Of a stretch of DNA of 64,000 nucleotides, positions 13,548 through 37,743 are shown one piece after another. The notes beneath the pieces were generated by a model that made no database searches, was not told the DNA's origin, and saw only the letters and a list, made by a program, of their open reading frames with translations. Position 1 is the first letter of the stretch; every line of letters begins with the position of its first letter. The stretch covers positions 9,362,001-9,426,000 of the forward strand of contig CAVNZM010000004.1 in NCBI GenBank assembly GCA_963693365.1. Direction: 5' to 3'. This stretch comes from Amoebidium appalachense (Eukaryota > Ichthyosporea). Made by a program: the position numbers and the translations under genes.

Positions 13548-14099
13548 CCGCTCACGGAGCCCACGTCGGAGCAGCTACAGCAGGCGTTCGAGGAGGTAAC
13601 CCCCCCCCCCCCCCCCCCCCCCCCACCTGTGCGGGTGTTTTTCTTTGAAGGTTTTCTTTGTCTTTGCTATACCGTTGTTGCCCCTCTCCCGTTTATATAT
13701 GACCCCCCCCCCCCCCCCCCCCCCCCTCCCTCTCCATACAAACAAAGAAAACTTGTTATTTGCACTACCCTAGTATTACTTTGATGATAATAATAGCATA
13801 TAATATAAATAACATTACTTGCAATGATAATAAAAACATGGATGCTCCGTAGCTTCATGATAGTACTAACAACCATAATAACAAGCATGCTCCCGATTAT
13901 GGTGAAAGCACTAACATTTTAATTTTACTAACAACTATCAAAGTATAACACCTATAATATATATTAGCAATGGTGATAGTACTTACACCTATAATAATTC
14001 AGCCGGTCCCGGTCCCCTCGCCGGCGCTCTCCCTCCCCACGTCGTCGGTCCCCCTCGAGGTCCAGATCTCGCAGCAGGTCTAAGGGCCGCTCTCCCTGA
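7470..14099 (+). CDS. RS2Z-type SR splicing factor (RRM, two CCHC knuckles, RS domain)
   Basis: Ten exons join in phase to 211 codons plus stop: 7470-7581, 8304-8420, 9114-9162, 10447-10473, 11071-11139, 11823-11852, 12285-12314, 13113-13169, 13548-13595, 14003-14099. All introns are GT-AG. Residues 1-75 form an RRM with RNP2 (VYVGNV) and RNP1 (KSGFCFIEF). Two zinc knuckles follow: C84-C87-H92-C97 and C111-C114-H119-C124. Residues from about 130 to the end are an RS domain with RSRSRS runs and SPRR motifs. SR proteins bind exonic enhancers and recruit U1/U2 components in the nucleus. One knuckle is typical of SRSF7/RSZ; two knuckles with an RRM and RS domain match the plant RS2Z subfamily. 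The RS domain is split over five small exons (30, 30, 57, 48 and 97 nt), all entered in the same phase, so skipping any internal one keeps the frame. The stop codon lies 5 nt before another donor (14105), so there is probably a 3' UTR intron. Confidence 0.92.
9720..9995 (+). repeat. Degenerate short repeats in an SR-gene intron
   Basis: Roughly 9720-9880 contains many variants of tggacc/tctgga. About 9895-9990 contains at least four copies of a tgcataaaa-type word (gtgcataaaaag, gtgcataaaagg, gtgcataaaatg, gtgcatacagg). Both lie in the intron between 9162 and 10447. Confidence 0.5.
10845..10955 (+). repeat. Tandem repeat of about 45 bp, three units, in an SR-gene intron
   Basis: The words cctaaatatgggcata, atatatcttatcgg and tctaaatatgggcata recur about three times between 10845 and 10955, with the last unit degenerate (tctaaatattagcata). 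Confidence 0.7.
12070..12250 (+). repeat. 31-bp tandem repeat, six units, in an SR-gene intron
   Basis: The word atgcaatgggtta starts at 12079, 12110, 12141, 12172, 12203 and 12234, an exact 31-bp period. The linker (cattatcgtttactgaa) is nearly constant in the first four intervals and decays in the last. It lies in the intron between 11852 and 12285. Confidence 0.9.
12358..12445 (-). mobile_element. Introner-like dispersed repeat, copy F
   Basis: This is a diverged copy of the short dispersed element described in the findings, just after the donor and C run of the intron starting at 12315. Shared features in order: a ttatgaatgc word, a tttgcac word, gttgtctgct, and tacttcatactctat. On the sense strand of the SR gene it has the same orientation as the copies in the other genes. 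Confidence 0.45.
13489..13546 (+). repeat. (CA)n array ending in a 3' splice site
   Basis: A pure CA array runs into the acceptor cacacag of the SR-gene exon at 13548, leaving no ordinary pyrimidine tract. Confidence 0.9.
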
Positions 14100-14760
<661 letters not shown>

Positions 14761-14967
14761 ATGTTGCTACCTTGCACCATGGGTCAAATCTCATAATTTC
14801 CCTTTCGATGTTCCTTTAAATTTCATCTCGAGCGGTATATCAGCCAGACATTCATGTAGTGTCATGCTGTCAGTGGGTTTGAAAGTCGATGAGGTGATCC
14901 CACCATCGATGGAGTCGAAACTTAGGTGCTTTGAAGAACTTGGTATTCTATCACACATTCAACCCAA

Positions 14968-15003
<36 letters not shown>

Positions 15004-16057
15004 TCCCTGCCTGCCCTCGCGCCTCCATTTCCTCCCTTCCGGGCTCCCTAGGCCTAAGCTTCGAATTTAGCTACAGGCTGGGCATATGCAGCAGGGTCTA
15101 GGGCTCTCGACATATAGACAGATTTTGCACGTACACCCTCTCTGCATCTAGCCAGTATTCCTATTTTTTTTTTTGAAATGGGGTTATATAATATTGCAGC
15201 TAGATGCAATTGATCTGGCTCTTTCCGGTCGATCACGTATATGCACGAGGATCTTGACGTCAGCTAAAAGTACACCGACAACATATAAAGTTACAAACTG
15301 CAGACCACATACACACACACACAGTGTCACACACACAACAGTTTTTCAATTATTTCGATCAATATCGTACTATTTTTGGCAGACATCCCTCCCTTGTTAT
15401 CTAGACCCGCGGCGTCCATAGCCCCAATTCATAATTATGGCGGGGACCCGGAATATCCAAAACCTTGCCATTGGACTTTCTCGAAGTTGCCTTTTGGTTT
15501 TCTTTATTCACGTGAACGATGATTACATACCCACAGGGTCATAAGTACGTACCAAAGAAAACACAACCCTAAATCAATCTGTATTTGTCAGAGAAGGCTT
15601 CAAATGCTAATATCTCAGTCATTTTTACCATGATGCATATGGACGTGAAATCCGGTAAACGACTGATACCATACGTGCATGCGTCCCGTGCTACATTCCT
15701 TACACATTCGCTTTCCCCATTTACCCACCCTTGACATTGATACTCACACACACCACCACCACCTCCACCAACACATACACGCACGTCCTTCCTCCCCCCT
15801 TCCCCCCGCCTCCCCCCCCCCCCCCCCCCCCCCCTCACCAACACACGCACAGAGAGACACAAAAGGAGTAAAACAAAAGACAAACACACACAGACACAAA
15901 CACCTCTATATCCCCTTTGCAAACCGCAGCAGCAAACCTATTATGCCTGGAAAGTTCACCCCCGGAAAGGCCAGTTCAATGTGTCAATCTAATTCGAGTT
16001 TTTACCGTTTTTCCAGATTGATTTTCCCGAACTTTCAAATTCCACGTTACTATACGG
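14761..16057. other. Convergent intergenic region between the SR gene and SPF45
   Basis: A C run (about 14970-15001), ordinary-complexity DNA, then CA-rich and C-run sequence at 15740-15835. On the minus strand AATAAA lies at 15508-15503, about 550 bp after the SPF45 stop, and is the likeliest poly(A) signal of that gene. No further gene was seen. Confidence 0.5.
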
Positions 16058-28351
<12,294 letters not shown>

Positions 28352-30060
28352 GTTTGCGTCCTAAGAAGTTGTGCTACCCTTCTTGCAGACTTGTTAGTCT
28401 GTTTAACCCTATAATAATGCTGGCTCAAACCTTCTAAAGTAAATTCTATACTGTTTCCGTGCATTCCGCCATTTCCGGGAGCTCAAGAATGCAACCAACC
28501 TCCACAATTTAAAGAACGTTTCACTCTCCTCCATTAATGTTTTCCTAATTGCCGCTTGCAGCCAATCATATCAAGCATTAAGACAAAATATTCATACAGC
28601 TGCAAATAAGATTGCGCAATCTCACCATTAGCTTACAGCCAATCATCTAACGCGTTTAACGTTTTTTTTCTTCGAAGTTCTGGTATCTTTAATACATGCG
28701 ACTGCTGGGTTTTACACCAAACTGGGTCGATTTGTAAAGCTTTTTGGTCTCTATTTTTTTATTTTTAGAAATTATTAACATTTTCCGTAACCTTTTTTAT
28801 CAAGCACATTAATTTGCAACCGCGCCAAATGTTTCTTATTTAATCAGATGAACGAACCAATCAAAACCTCAAAACTCCGAACCCTTAACTTACATTAAAA
28901 TGACTTCCGTTTTAATTTGTACCTGCATGCAGCACTTAAAAGCGGGCCAGTGCTGGTCCGAATACCATCCATACACCACCCCTGTATGATCAAGTTCCCC
29001 CCATATAAGGAAAGCTACATATAAGGTTACTACGTACAGCCGCAACTAAACAGCATAAGTTACCTACGTAAAAAAACAATCACCCCGCCAACCTGTATAT
29101 CCTACGCGTGCTACTTATTCTTTTCCATCGAAAGCACTTTTTGCATGGCGTGGTTGTCAAAGGCTTTTCTTCACTGTTTAGGGGAAAAAACGTTTTTGCT
29201 AACGCAGAAAATGTTTTTGCTAACGCAGAAATGATGATCGGCATGGACTCGTGCGGTCCACTGTATTTTTGTTAGTTGGTTTGCCTGTTGCGGCATTGTT
29301 CTGTTCCACCATGCCACCTCGCCCTCCACCAAGCAACGATAATACACAACCATGATGTTATCTGTTTTTGTGTTCATGTTCCCGAAAATCCCAGATTCCG
29401 TTTCCCTGAACACCAGTTCCCTCAAACGGCTGACACCCGCTCCAGCACACCTGTTTCCGTGCTTTGCACGTAATATAGCAGAATGTACTCAACTGTTATT
29501 TACAATTGTACCCCCTAGTGCATGCCCCACCTGCTTGAACTTGCAGCAGGCGAATTTCATCAAGCTCTTTCAAAAGGCGAACTCGACCACATCAACTTTT
29601 TCAGCCATACCGAAGTTATCCATTTGTTAGCAGAAACTGAGTCAAAATAGCTCACGCAAGAACTATTATCCACTGCCACACAAATTTACTCACATTTTGC
29701 TACTGCTAACCCTGACGGTCCTTTTGCTTGCACGTAGAGAGAACCCAGAACAACATCAGAATCAACAAATTCACCCAAAACGACTTTGTTCCTCCGTTGG
29801 CAGGACTAGAAAAAAAGAAAGCACGAAGAACAGGGAATGTTTTGCCGATGCCTATCACATTTCCAGGTGCATCATTCTGGTCACCTGATCGATGGAAAGC
29901 GCCGATGGCCCACGGTAACTAAGCCTAAGTAAAAGAAGGTGCAAAGCATGCATGGTGGTGACGGAGGTACCGCACCAAATGATGTTTGGTCCCTGCCTTC
30001 TTTGTTGCCAACACTTTGCAACGACGAGTCTTTCATAGTGAACTTTAGCTTTTGCTTCGG
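28352..30060. other. SPF45 upstream region and intergenic DNA
   Basis: The first 150 bp should hold the SPF45 promoter and 5' UTR. The rest is ordinary-complexity, AT-leaning DNA. A 22-nt direct duplication beginning gtttttgctaacgcag occurs at 29190-29235. Several open frames of 60-90 codons (for example 29171-29425 minus) show no recognisable features. Confidence 0.45.
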
Positions 30061-30069
30061 ATATTTTTT

Positions 30070-30126
<57 letters not shown>

Positions 30127-30291
30127 ACCCACCCACCCACCCATCCCCCGGCGGATCTCAACCAAGGCATGGACCCATGATTCCGACATCGTCGACGTCC
30201 ATTAAAGTTGGCAAGTTGGTAAGGCCTTCCACTTGAATTTCCCTCTCGTGTGTCCATGTGGAAGCGGGGCCCATGGGGCCCCGCGTTGCCT

Positions 30292-30352
<61 letters not shown>

Positions 30353-30359
30353 TGTAAAC
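30061..30359. repeat. Two long C homopolymers
   Basis: C runs at about 30073-30126 and 30295-30352 flank a GC-rich palindrome near 30263-30287. No gene. Confidence 0.9.
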
Positions 30360-31750
30360 AGTTGGACTAGTTAGGATAAGGCAGAGTACAACTGAATCAA
30401 AATAAAGACATAGAACGGGTAGAAAGGCACACGCGGCCAGGTTACTTTTACTATGGGCCGACTCAGTCTGTCTCAGACTTCACTGATGTGATCCCCGTAC
30501 TGGGACGGCTTTGTTATATAGCCCCCAGGTTTCGGATCAAGGCCCAGGATTGGTTCATCCGCGGCCAGCGCGGGTGGCAACATGCCATTCGTGATTCTGG
30601 TGCGGTCTGAGCCAGTCAGACCTTCGTCCTATTTATGCAAACATCTTATTGGTTCACTTCGTTTATGTGGTATGCAGCGGTAGAACCATATATGGTTCAT
30701 TTCTTAGGTAAGATTGGTTCCTATTGGTGCGAACATAATATTTATGTGATATTCGTTACAAAGCACGAATCGTGTGCTAGTACATCACAATTCACATTCT
30801 TTAGTAAACATATACAGTTCATGTGTACAGCTGTTTACACGCCCCCAGTAACGCAAGTGCCCATGTGAGAGCGGGGCCCCGCGTTGCTTCACAAAATCCC
30901 CCCCTTCCCCTCCCCTTCCCCAACCGGGCTCCCTCTCTCCTCCCCCCCTCCCCCCCCTCCCCCCCCCCCCCCCCCCCCCCCCACCAGGCCACCCCCACCC
31001 CTACCACCCACCCCCCTCCCTTTTCCCCACTGCAGCTGCATTATCCGTTGCAAAGTCAAGCCTTTCAAACATTTTATTTAGGGTGACAACTCTTTATTAT
31101 CATTTCCCCTCAAATGTGCCCAGGTGGAAGCGGGGCCCCCCCGGGGCCCCGCGTTGCCCTGCAAAATCTAGTATAACACTGTAAGGCATAGGTAGTAATA
31201 AATCGCAAACCACTGGGCGACTATACCGTACCCAAATACCCAAACCCAAACCCAGATTTTAAACCCAGATGTCACGCATGCGGCATGACCGCCGCTTCGC
31301 ACCACGCCTATGTGTCATGAAGAAACAAAGTATATACATTATGATATATAACGCATTATAAAACATACAAATATTAATGTTTCGTAAAAAGATAATATTT
31401 TTAGGCCGAAATTATACCAGAAATATGCTTAACATCTTAGTTCTTGGCGTTTTCTTGCTTCATCTTGTTGTCGCTGAAGATTTGGGTTGGGTTTAGGAAT
31501 CAGCTGGAAGCCCCCCCCCCCCCCCCCCCCCCCCTCTATGTAGATTCCTATCCCAAACCCAGATTTTGAACAAGGCCTCCTACTCTGACGGGCCTGGAAA
31601 CGGAGGAGTGCAGATCGGAATGCAAAAATGGAACTGGCCGGGTTGGACTAAGATTCGATCCAAGTATTGAAGTCTCAGTTTGAAGATGCTGGTGTAGTCG
31701 ACTCGCCGCGAAAGAAACCTTGTTATACAAGTTACAGAGTTTACATTATG

Positions 31751-31797
<47 letters not shown>

Positions 31798-31806
31798 ACA
31801 CACACG

Positions 31807-31837
<31 letters not shown>

Positions 31838-33110
31838 GAACTGGCCGTGGAGCTAGTTTGCTATCATACATGTGCCATCCGGGGGGTTTAGAAAAGTTGA
31901 TGATCGGTTGTTGTTGTTTGGGGGGAAGGGGGGGGGGGGGGGGGGGAGGGGGGAGGGGGGAGAGGGGCACTGGCGCACACAGGCTCACGGGTATTTACAC
32001 ATACAAACACAATGTCGACGCCCTCACTCTGGAACTAAGACAAGAGCCAGGAGAGAAACAGAACGCAGGCTGTGGTATGCACACTTATACAACCGTTCAA
32101 GCAGAGCACCAAGTACAGCACCAACCACACGCTCCTTTGCACGCACGCCTACAAAAACACTGCGGCACACAAGCCGCTGACGCCCACTGTGACTCGCAGT
32201 ACATACATGCGTGCACGCGCACGCACACAGCCTGACACGCACACACGCGTGCGCGCGCACAAGTTCGCACATAGACGCACGCACAATGAGCACCATGCAT
32301 GGAGCATTGCCAACCTAAAAGCCTTATCGTGGTAACTTTTTTCGCACGAGTACGATCGAAGAGAAGAAGCTGCTAGTAGGGGAGAAGAGGTAAAGAGGTG
32401 CACACATACATGCACTTACGCAACACCGACGACATGCAACCATCATCGTCGGCGCACACTAATAATACAGCTAGCATACCACACGGTGCAACGATGACCT
32501 ACAAGTACGCACCCTTGCCTGCCGCACACACACACGCAGCAAGCAGAGGCGTACACACACACACACTCTCTCTCTCTTGTTCGGCATTATAAGTACTTAC
32601 AGAAGGACTTGGTGGGGGTGGGAGGAGGGAGCGAGGGAGAGGCGAATATTCTGAGTATAGAACAGATCCGGGGAAGAGGGACAACTTGCGACCATTGATA
32701 TTATTAACCGGGAGATTGGCGACCAACACAGTGAGTTATGGAAGTTGAGGACGAAAGGGGGATATTGAGGGGGAAGGGGAACTTTTCGAGGAGGATGATG
32801 TGGAGGGGGTGAGGGGGAGGGGGGGGGGGGGGGGGGGGGGGGGGGCAGCGGGTTTGTTTTGCTTCCAAGCTTCCAACTATTCCTCCCCTCTCCTCCCCCC
32901 CCGCTCCCGCCCCACCTCCGCCCCTGCTGCATCTTAAAAAGGACCTTTTTTGGCGTCTGTATAATCCGAAACCCACTTTGCACATGTCTGCTCAGAAGCT
33001 CCTTCGGATCTTTGTCACATGGGTGTCATGTGCTGAGCTGATTCGTATTAGTTTGCTTCTATAATTCGTGTTTTGGTGAGTGAATTTCGGGGGTTTTCTT
33101 GCATAGTGAT
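30360..33110. other. Intergenic region with GC-rich palindromes and microsatellites
   Basis: Holds two more copies of the gcggggcc palindrome (30871-30886 and 31130-31154), a C run at 31510-31533, (CA)n at 31748-31832, a G run at 31926-31946, CA/CG-rich tracts at 32150-32290 and a G run at 32820-32845. No exon with convincing splice sites. Confidence 0.5.
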
Positions 33111-33130
33111 GCCGGGGTCTAAGTGGGGTA

Positions 33131-33189
33131 TGAGGAGATTAATCAGTGGTATGGGGAGAACCTGATGCGGCGGCGGCTGATTGTTAAAG
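33131..33189 (+). CDS. Weak candidate exon
   Basis: An open stretch giving EEINQWYGENLMRRRLIVK ends at an AAAG|gtgcgc donor in phase 1. No good acceptor or start codon precedes it. It joins in phase to a segment at 33508 (acceptor ttcttctcag) giving HKELASHPTQRKVYTYTRF. The composition looks protein-like, but I do not recognise a family. Confidence 0.25.
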
Positions 33190-33507
33190 GTGCGCGCGTG
33201 CATGCACCATGCCTCTGCGTACTCTCCATGTTAAATGTTGTATTGCTTCTTGCTGTGTGCTTGGCGAGACCCATGTTGCCTGCTCGCGTGTGTGTATGCT
33301 TATATGTATTGTGAGTAAACGTGTGTACGTGTTGTAGTGCTGTAGGGGAGTCTGAGGTGGCGGTAGCCAATGGTGTGGAGTGCGTGTAGTCTGTGGGGGA
33401 GGGAGTGTTGTGATTGGCTGAATGTCACTGTGGTATTTGTCTGGCCAGTGGGCCGCGTGTCTGTGAAGTGTCTCGCGGGGTCGCGGGCTTTTGGAAGTTC
33501 TTCTCAG

Positions 33508-33590
33508 AACACAAAGAACTCGCTTCCCACCCAACTCAAAGAAAAGTTTATACGTATACACGGTTTCGAGCCCCTTTAAGCGTGCAGATA
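33508..33590 (+). CDS. Weak candidate exon, partner of 33131-33189
   Basis: A good acceptor (gttcttctcag) opens a frame that continues the previous candidate in phase (E-HKELASHPTQRKVYTYTRF-RAPLSVQ). No donor or stop was settled, so the end is approximate. Another frame gives a short C-terminus ending HGFEPL and a stop, which is equally possible. Confidence 0.25.
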
Positions 33591-34963
33591 GTTAGAGTAG
33601 TTCATATACACTCTGTTTGTTGCCACGACAATGGGCACAGGTGCTTTCCTGCACGTGTGACACGAGGCTCACAGCTGCAGGCGTGGTTGGGATTGGGCAT
33701 CTATGTGACCCATTTTCAAAAACTATTATGTGGCTGAACAGCGTTAGAGAATCAACGTTGTTACACCAGTTACACCAAGATGTGCTATCAAAGAGGCGCT
33801 TTTCTTTCAGGTGCTCGATGGTGATCTACATAAGGCATATCCGACCACGCGATGATTGGTAGCAGGTTGAAATGCAATATTTCGCTATCCAATCGACCGT
33901 CAATACTAATATTAATTCTAGGAATAGGTACGGTATAGCCGCCCAGTCACAACGTTCCAGGATGGGCCGTGGAGTTCTTCCTACTCTCTCTGCCACTCTA
34001 CTCCTTCTCTACCTATGTACCCCCTATATTCGCTTCGCTCATATGGGGGTACCAAATCTAGATGGTAATTTTTTTTTCTTTTCTTTTGACTGGATTTATT
34101 CGACGGAAAGATATGCAAGTATGCACGGCATACTGAGAAGACAATAAAAACTTCACGAGTTATCCAGTAACAAGTGCATACTGAGATACCTGAACACTGT
34201 GTGAAAATCATATAAATACTCAATGTGACGACCAACAGAATTCAACAAAAAGTCTAAAGTGTTCACATTGCCAGCTAGTGTAGCAGATACCCGGAGGGAA
34301 AGAGGTAAAACGCGACATAAAAATTCACACCTATCAACATGCTTGCGATTAAAAAGGTCAGCACAAAAGTGGCACCAGCGGCGATGAAAACAAGAATTAC
34401 AGCGCCACTGCAACATCAGAGCACCATACAGACTTATCTACTAGGGTGGTATCCATACGTACAGCAGGAGAAATGTATCCTGCCAAAGCTCCCAAAAAGC
34501 GATAATGATCAGTACGGTGTTAAGGAACATAACACATGCCGACTGAGTTTTACCTTTGATTTCTCTATCAGAACGAGAAAGAAACTTATACTGCGTATGG
34601 TAATAACGCGAAAAGGCAGAAAAAACAGGAAGAGAAAAGAAAGAGGGAGTGAGATAGCGAGAGGAAGAATCAGGTGGAAAGAGGGTAGGCTGAGGACATT
34701 CAGAAGTAGCGTTGGTGAATCGGGGGGGAAGAGGGATGGAGGGAGGGGGGGGAAAGAAAGCATAAAGAGGGTGACCATCAGGTAGCCTAACTAAATGAAA
34801 ACAAAAACGAAGAGACAATTCATGGTAATATAAGATGTTAGGTGAGGAAGAGGTACAAAGAGAAGGTAGGAGTGAAAGAATTCAGAGATGGAGGTACAAA
34901 GAAAGTGACAGGAGTAGAAGATGGTTTAAGAAATAGATGGTACTAGAATAATAAATTAGTATG

Positions 34964-35790
34964 ACCATCCTAAAGAATCGATCCTAAGGTAAGGGGTAAG
35001 AGTTAATTGTAAGACAAACCCATAAAGGATAAGCTTCGCACCTACACAATCCATAAAGTAAGGGTATAAGATTAATTGACAGACAACCCCATAAGATCGA
35101 TCTGAAGAAAAGGATTTCTGGAATTCATAAATCTATCAAGAACAACTAAAGAAGTAGAGTGACAGAAGCTTAAGTAGAAGATGGTTTCAGAGTGACAGCA
35201 GTAGAAGAGAAGTGATAGCAGTAAATACAAGAAGAGATATGTTTAGTATGACCATTCTAAAGAATCGATCATAATATAAGGGGTAAGAATTAATTGGAAG
35301 ACAAACCCATAAGGAAAGGATAAGCTTCGCACCTACACAATCCTTAAAACAAGGGTATAATAAGATTAATTGATGGACAACCCCATAAGATCGATCTGAA
35401 GAAAAGGATTTCTGGATTCATAAACCTATCAAGAAGGTAGTAATAAAAGAAGTTGGGTGAAGAAGAAAGAGTGATAGCAGTAGTGACAGAAGTAGATGGT
35501 ACTAGAATAATAAAATAGTATGACCATCCTAAAGAATCGATCATAAGGTAAAGGGGTAAGAATTAAGTAAGACAAACCCATAAGGAAAGGATAAGCTTCG
35601 CACCTACACAACCCATAAAGTAAGGGTATAAGATCAATTGTAAAACAACCCATAAGATCGATCTGGAGATCTAGAAAGGATCCTAAAACTCTAAAACTCC
35701 TATTTTCTGGATTTAGGATTTTTATTTCCATCTTATATCCTGACGGAAGCTTGGAATAAGAGAAGAGAAGAGAAGAGAGTAGGAAGAACT
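34964..35790 (+). repeat. Imperfect tandem repeat, three units of about 272-287 bp
   Basis: The word accatcctaaagaatcgatc (one T variant) starts at 34964, 35251 and 35523. Each is followed by gacaaacccataag, ataagcttcgcacctacaca, gggtataa, aaccccataagatcgatct and ggatttctgg words in constant order. The region is AT-rich without homopolymers. Confidence 0.85.
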
Positions 35791-36165
35791 CCACGGCCCA
35801 CGGAAACCTCGGGAGTTTGGTCTAAAGAAAACATTGGAGCCAATCGAATTCTTCAAAACCAGCCAATAGGAGTGCTCCAAAGTGCCTCCTGTATGGGAAT
35901 TTTTCGACCCGCTGAGCGGCTATGAGACAAGCCTCCGAGCGGCGGCCACAAACAAACACACAACATAAAACATGTACACGTCACGCAAATAAAATTCACG
36001 AAGAACATCATCGGTCTAAGCAAGCTTTTTGCTTGTCTTTACCACCGTTATTTGTGTTAGAGCAGATGCGTAACAAGACGGGGACTGAATTTCAAAAACT
36101 GGAACGGTTGATGATTGTAATAATTACGACTCGGTTATAAGGCTACGGCAAAGGTCTTGTAAAAC

Positions 36166-37710
36166 ATGAGAAAACGGTTCAACTGTGGGCAAACGCAGTC
36201 TTGCTTTACCCTTCTTCTCAGTCAGAAATGCGGGTTTGTTTTGATCTCTTTCATCGTTAGTGCCGCATTGACTTTCTTCTTTTGGCATAATAATGAGCGG
36301 CCTGCCTACTACAGTGAAGGGGCCAAATGGTACTTGGACAAGGGTTGGGCAACAGCTAAAAACGCATACGCCAAACGCATGTGGGTGGGTAATTGCACCG
36401 TGCCCTTAAGAAGAAAACGAGCACAAAATTTAATGAATGTTGGCTCGACGGATTGCCCAACGGTTGTCTATAGAGCGAGAGAGTTTGCATCCCTATTACC
36501 TGAAACGGGCTTCGATTGTGTTCCCGCAGCCAGCTATGCTCCTGGCACATACCAGCATCGTGCATCAACTCAACTGGCACGAAGTGACTTTCGTTGTATA
36601 GATCTGCCACAAACCAACACAGTTCCAAGCAAAAGGAGTGTGGTCAAAGAAGAGCTAAGACGATTGAGTAATCATTCAGAAAGCTCAGATTGCCAGAGGT
36701 TCCAACGGGCACTGTTGTTAGATCCTGAGGGATGGGGCTCTCTTTCATACATCAGCAACTGGTTCCACGGACAGAACAACTTCATGTTCCCGCTTTTTTC
36801 AGCCATATACAGCACCTACGGCTCTCTGGACACATTGATGCAAGACGAATGGGTATTTGTTCACCGTGGGTTTCAACACATAGAAAAGATTCGAGAGATC
36901 TTTGACCTGCAGTTTGTTGGCGGTCGTGTTATCGACCTTAACAACATCGATGATGAGAATGGGTGCCTCGCATTTGACCAGCTTTTGGTGGTTACAAAAG
37001 ACGAGCTCTACCGTGCGACACCCTACTACAAGGCACAACCATCCCTAATTCCGTATGTGCAGTCTTTTGTCAACCACACATGGGCGTCATCTGCGCTCTC
37101 TTTAAACATGGCTACGCTACAACGAGATGCATCACATGATTTTTGCAACGAAAACCCCCCGGTGCCGTTCAATGTTACAATCATAAACCGCCAACTGGAC
37201 CGCACATTGGAACTGCCACCAGAGGCAGATTTGCGGAAGCTGTTGGGACCAAAATACACCGTGCACATATTCTACGCTGAATACGTGTGCCCAGAACAGA
37301 TCATCAACACAATGGCGCAATCAGATGTTTTGGTGGGGGTTCATGGAGGTGCGTTGACGTGGGGTCTTTTCCTACCAATGGGGCGTGCAGTAATTCAGAT
37401 ACTTCCATATCCACTTTGCCACTGGAGTTCTGCTCTCGAGTATAACAACATGGGGATGTATAGATCTCTCAGCGTTCATAATTATTGCCTATATAAGGCA
37501 GACACGCACTTTAAGGTCCCTGCGGCAAAGAAGTATGACCCATTAAGGGATGAAGACAATCTAATGGATATTAATCCTGTAGGGCAGGCAGCACTTAACT
37601 GGATTGAGTCTGCACGTGTGCGCCCATCAGACTTGGCCACGCATTTAAAGATAGTTGTGGATCAAATGTGTATGATGCAAAGGCTGTCTAGTCTGAGAAG
37701 CAGTGGGTGA
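36166..37710 (+). CDS. GT61-family (DUF563) glycosyltransferase, type II membrane protein
   Basis: A single uninterrupted frame of 514 codons. Residues 23-41 (CGFVLISFIVSAALTFFFW) form a membrane anchor after a short basic cytosolic tail, the usual type II Golgi/ER topology. Asn-X-Ser/Thr sites occur in the luminal part (NCT, NHS, NHT, NVT). The C-terminal half holds the DUF563 core: GGRVIDLNNI, IINRQLDR, YAEYVCPEQI and the signature VLVGVHGGALTWGLFLP, where EOGT and plant xylosyl/arabinosyltransferases have a GMHGAGLTH-LLFLP type motif. Such enzymes transfer GlcNAc, xylose or arabinose from nucleotide sugars to protein or glycan; the acceptor here cannot be read. Lack of introns, while all other genes here are intron-rich, could reflect retroposition or transfer. 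The start is the first Met before the anchor. AATAAA follows the stop by 28 bp. Confidence 0.88.
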   Translation: MRKRFNCGQTQSCFTLLLSQKCGFVLISFIVSAALTFFFWHNNERPAYYSEGAKWYLDKGWATAKNAYAKRMWVGNCTVPLRRKRAQNLMNVGSTDCPTVVYRAREFASLLPETGFDCVPAASYAPGTYQHRASTQLARSDFRCIDLPQTNTVPSKRSVVKEELRRLSNHSESSDCQRFQRALLLDPEGWGSLSYISNWFHGQNNFMFPLFSAIYSTYGSLDTLMQDEWVFVHRGFQHIEKIREIFDLQFVGGRVIDLNNIDDENGCLAFDQLLVVTKDELYRATPYYKAQPSLIPYVQSFVNHTWASSALSLNMATLQRDASHDFCNENPPVPFNVTIINRQLDRTLELPPEADLRKLLGPKYTVHIFYAEYVCPEQIINTMAQSDVLVGVHGGALTWGLFLPMGRAVIQILPYPLCHWSSALEYNNMGMYRSLSVHNYCLYKADTHFKVPAAKKYDPLRDEDNLMDINPVGQAALNWIESARVRPSDLATHLKIVVDQMCMMQRLSSLRSSG

Positions 37711-37737
37711 CACGGTGTAGTCGTAATCATTGTTAGT

Positions 37738-37743
37738 AATAAA
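37738..37743 (+). terminator. Poly(A) signal AATAAA of the glycosyltransferase gene
   Basis: A canonical hexamer 28 bp after the stop codon, which suggests a very short 3' UTR. Confidence 0.55.
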
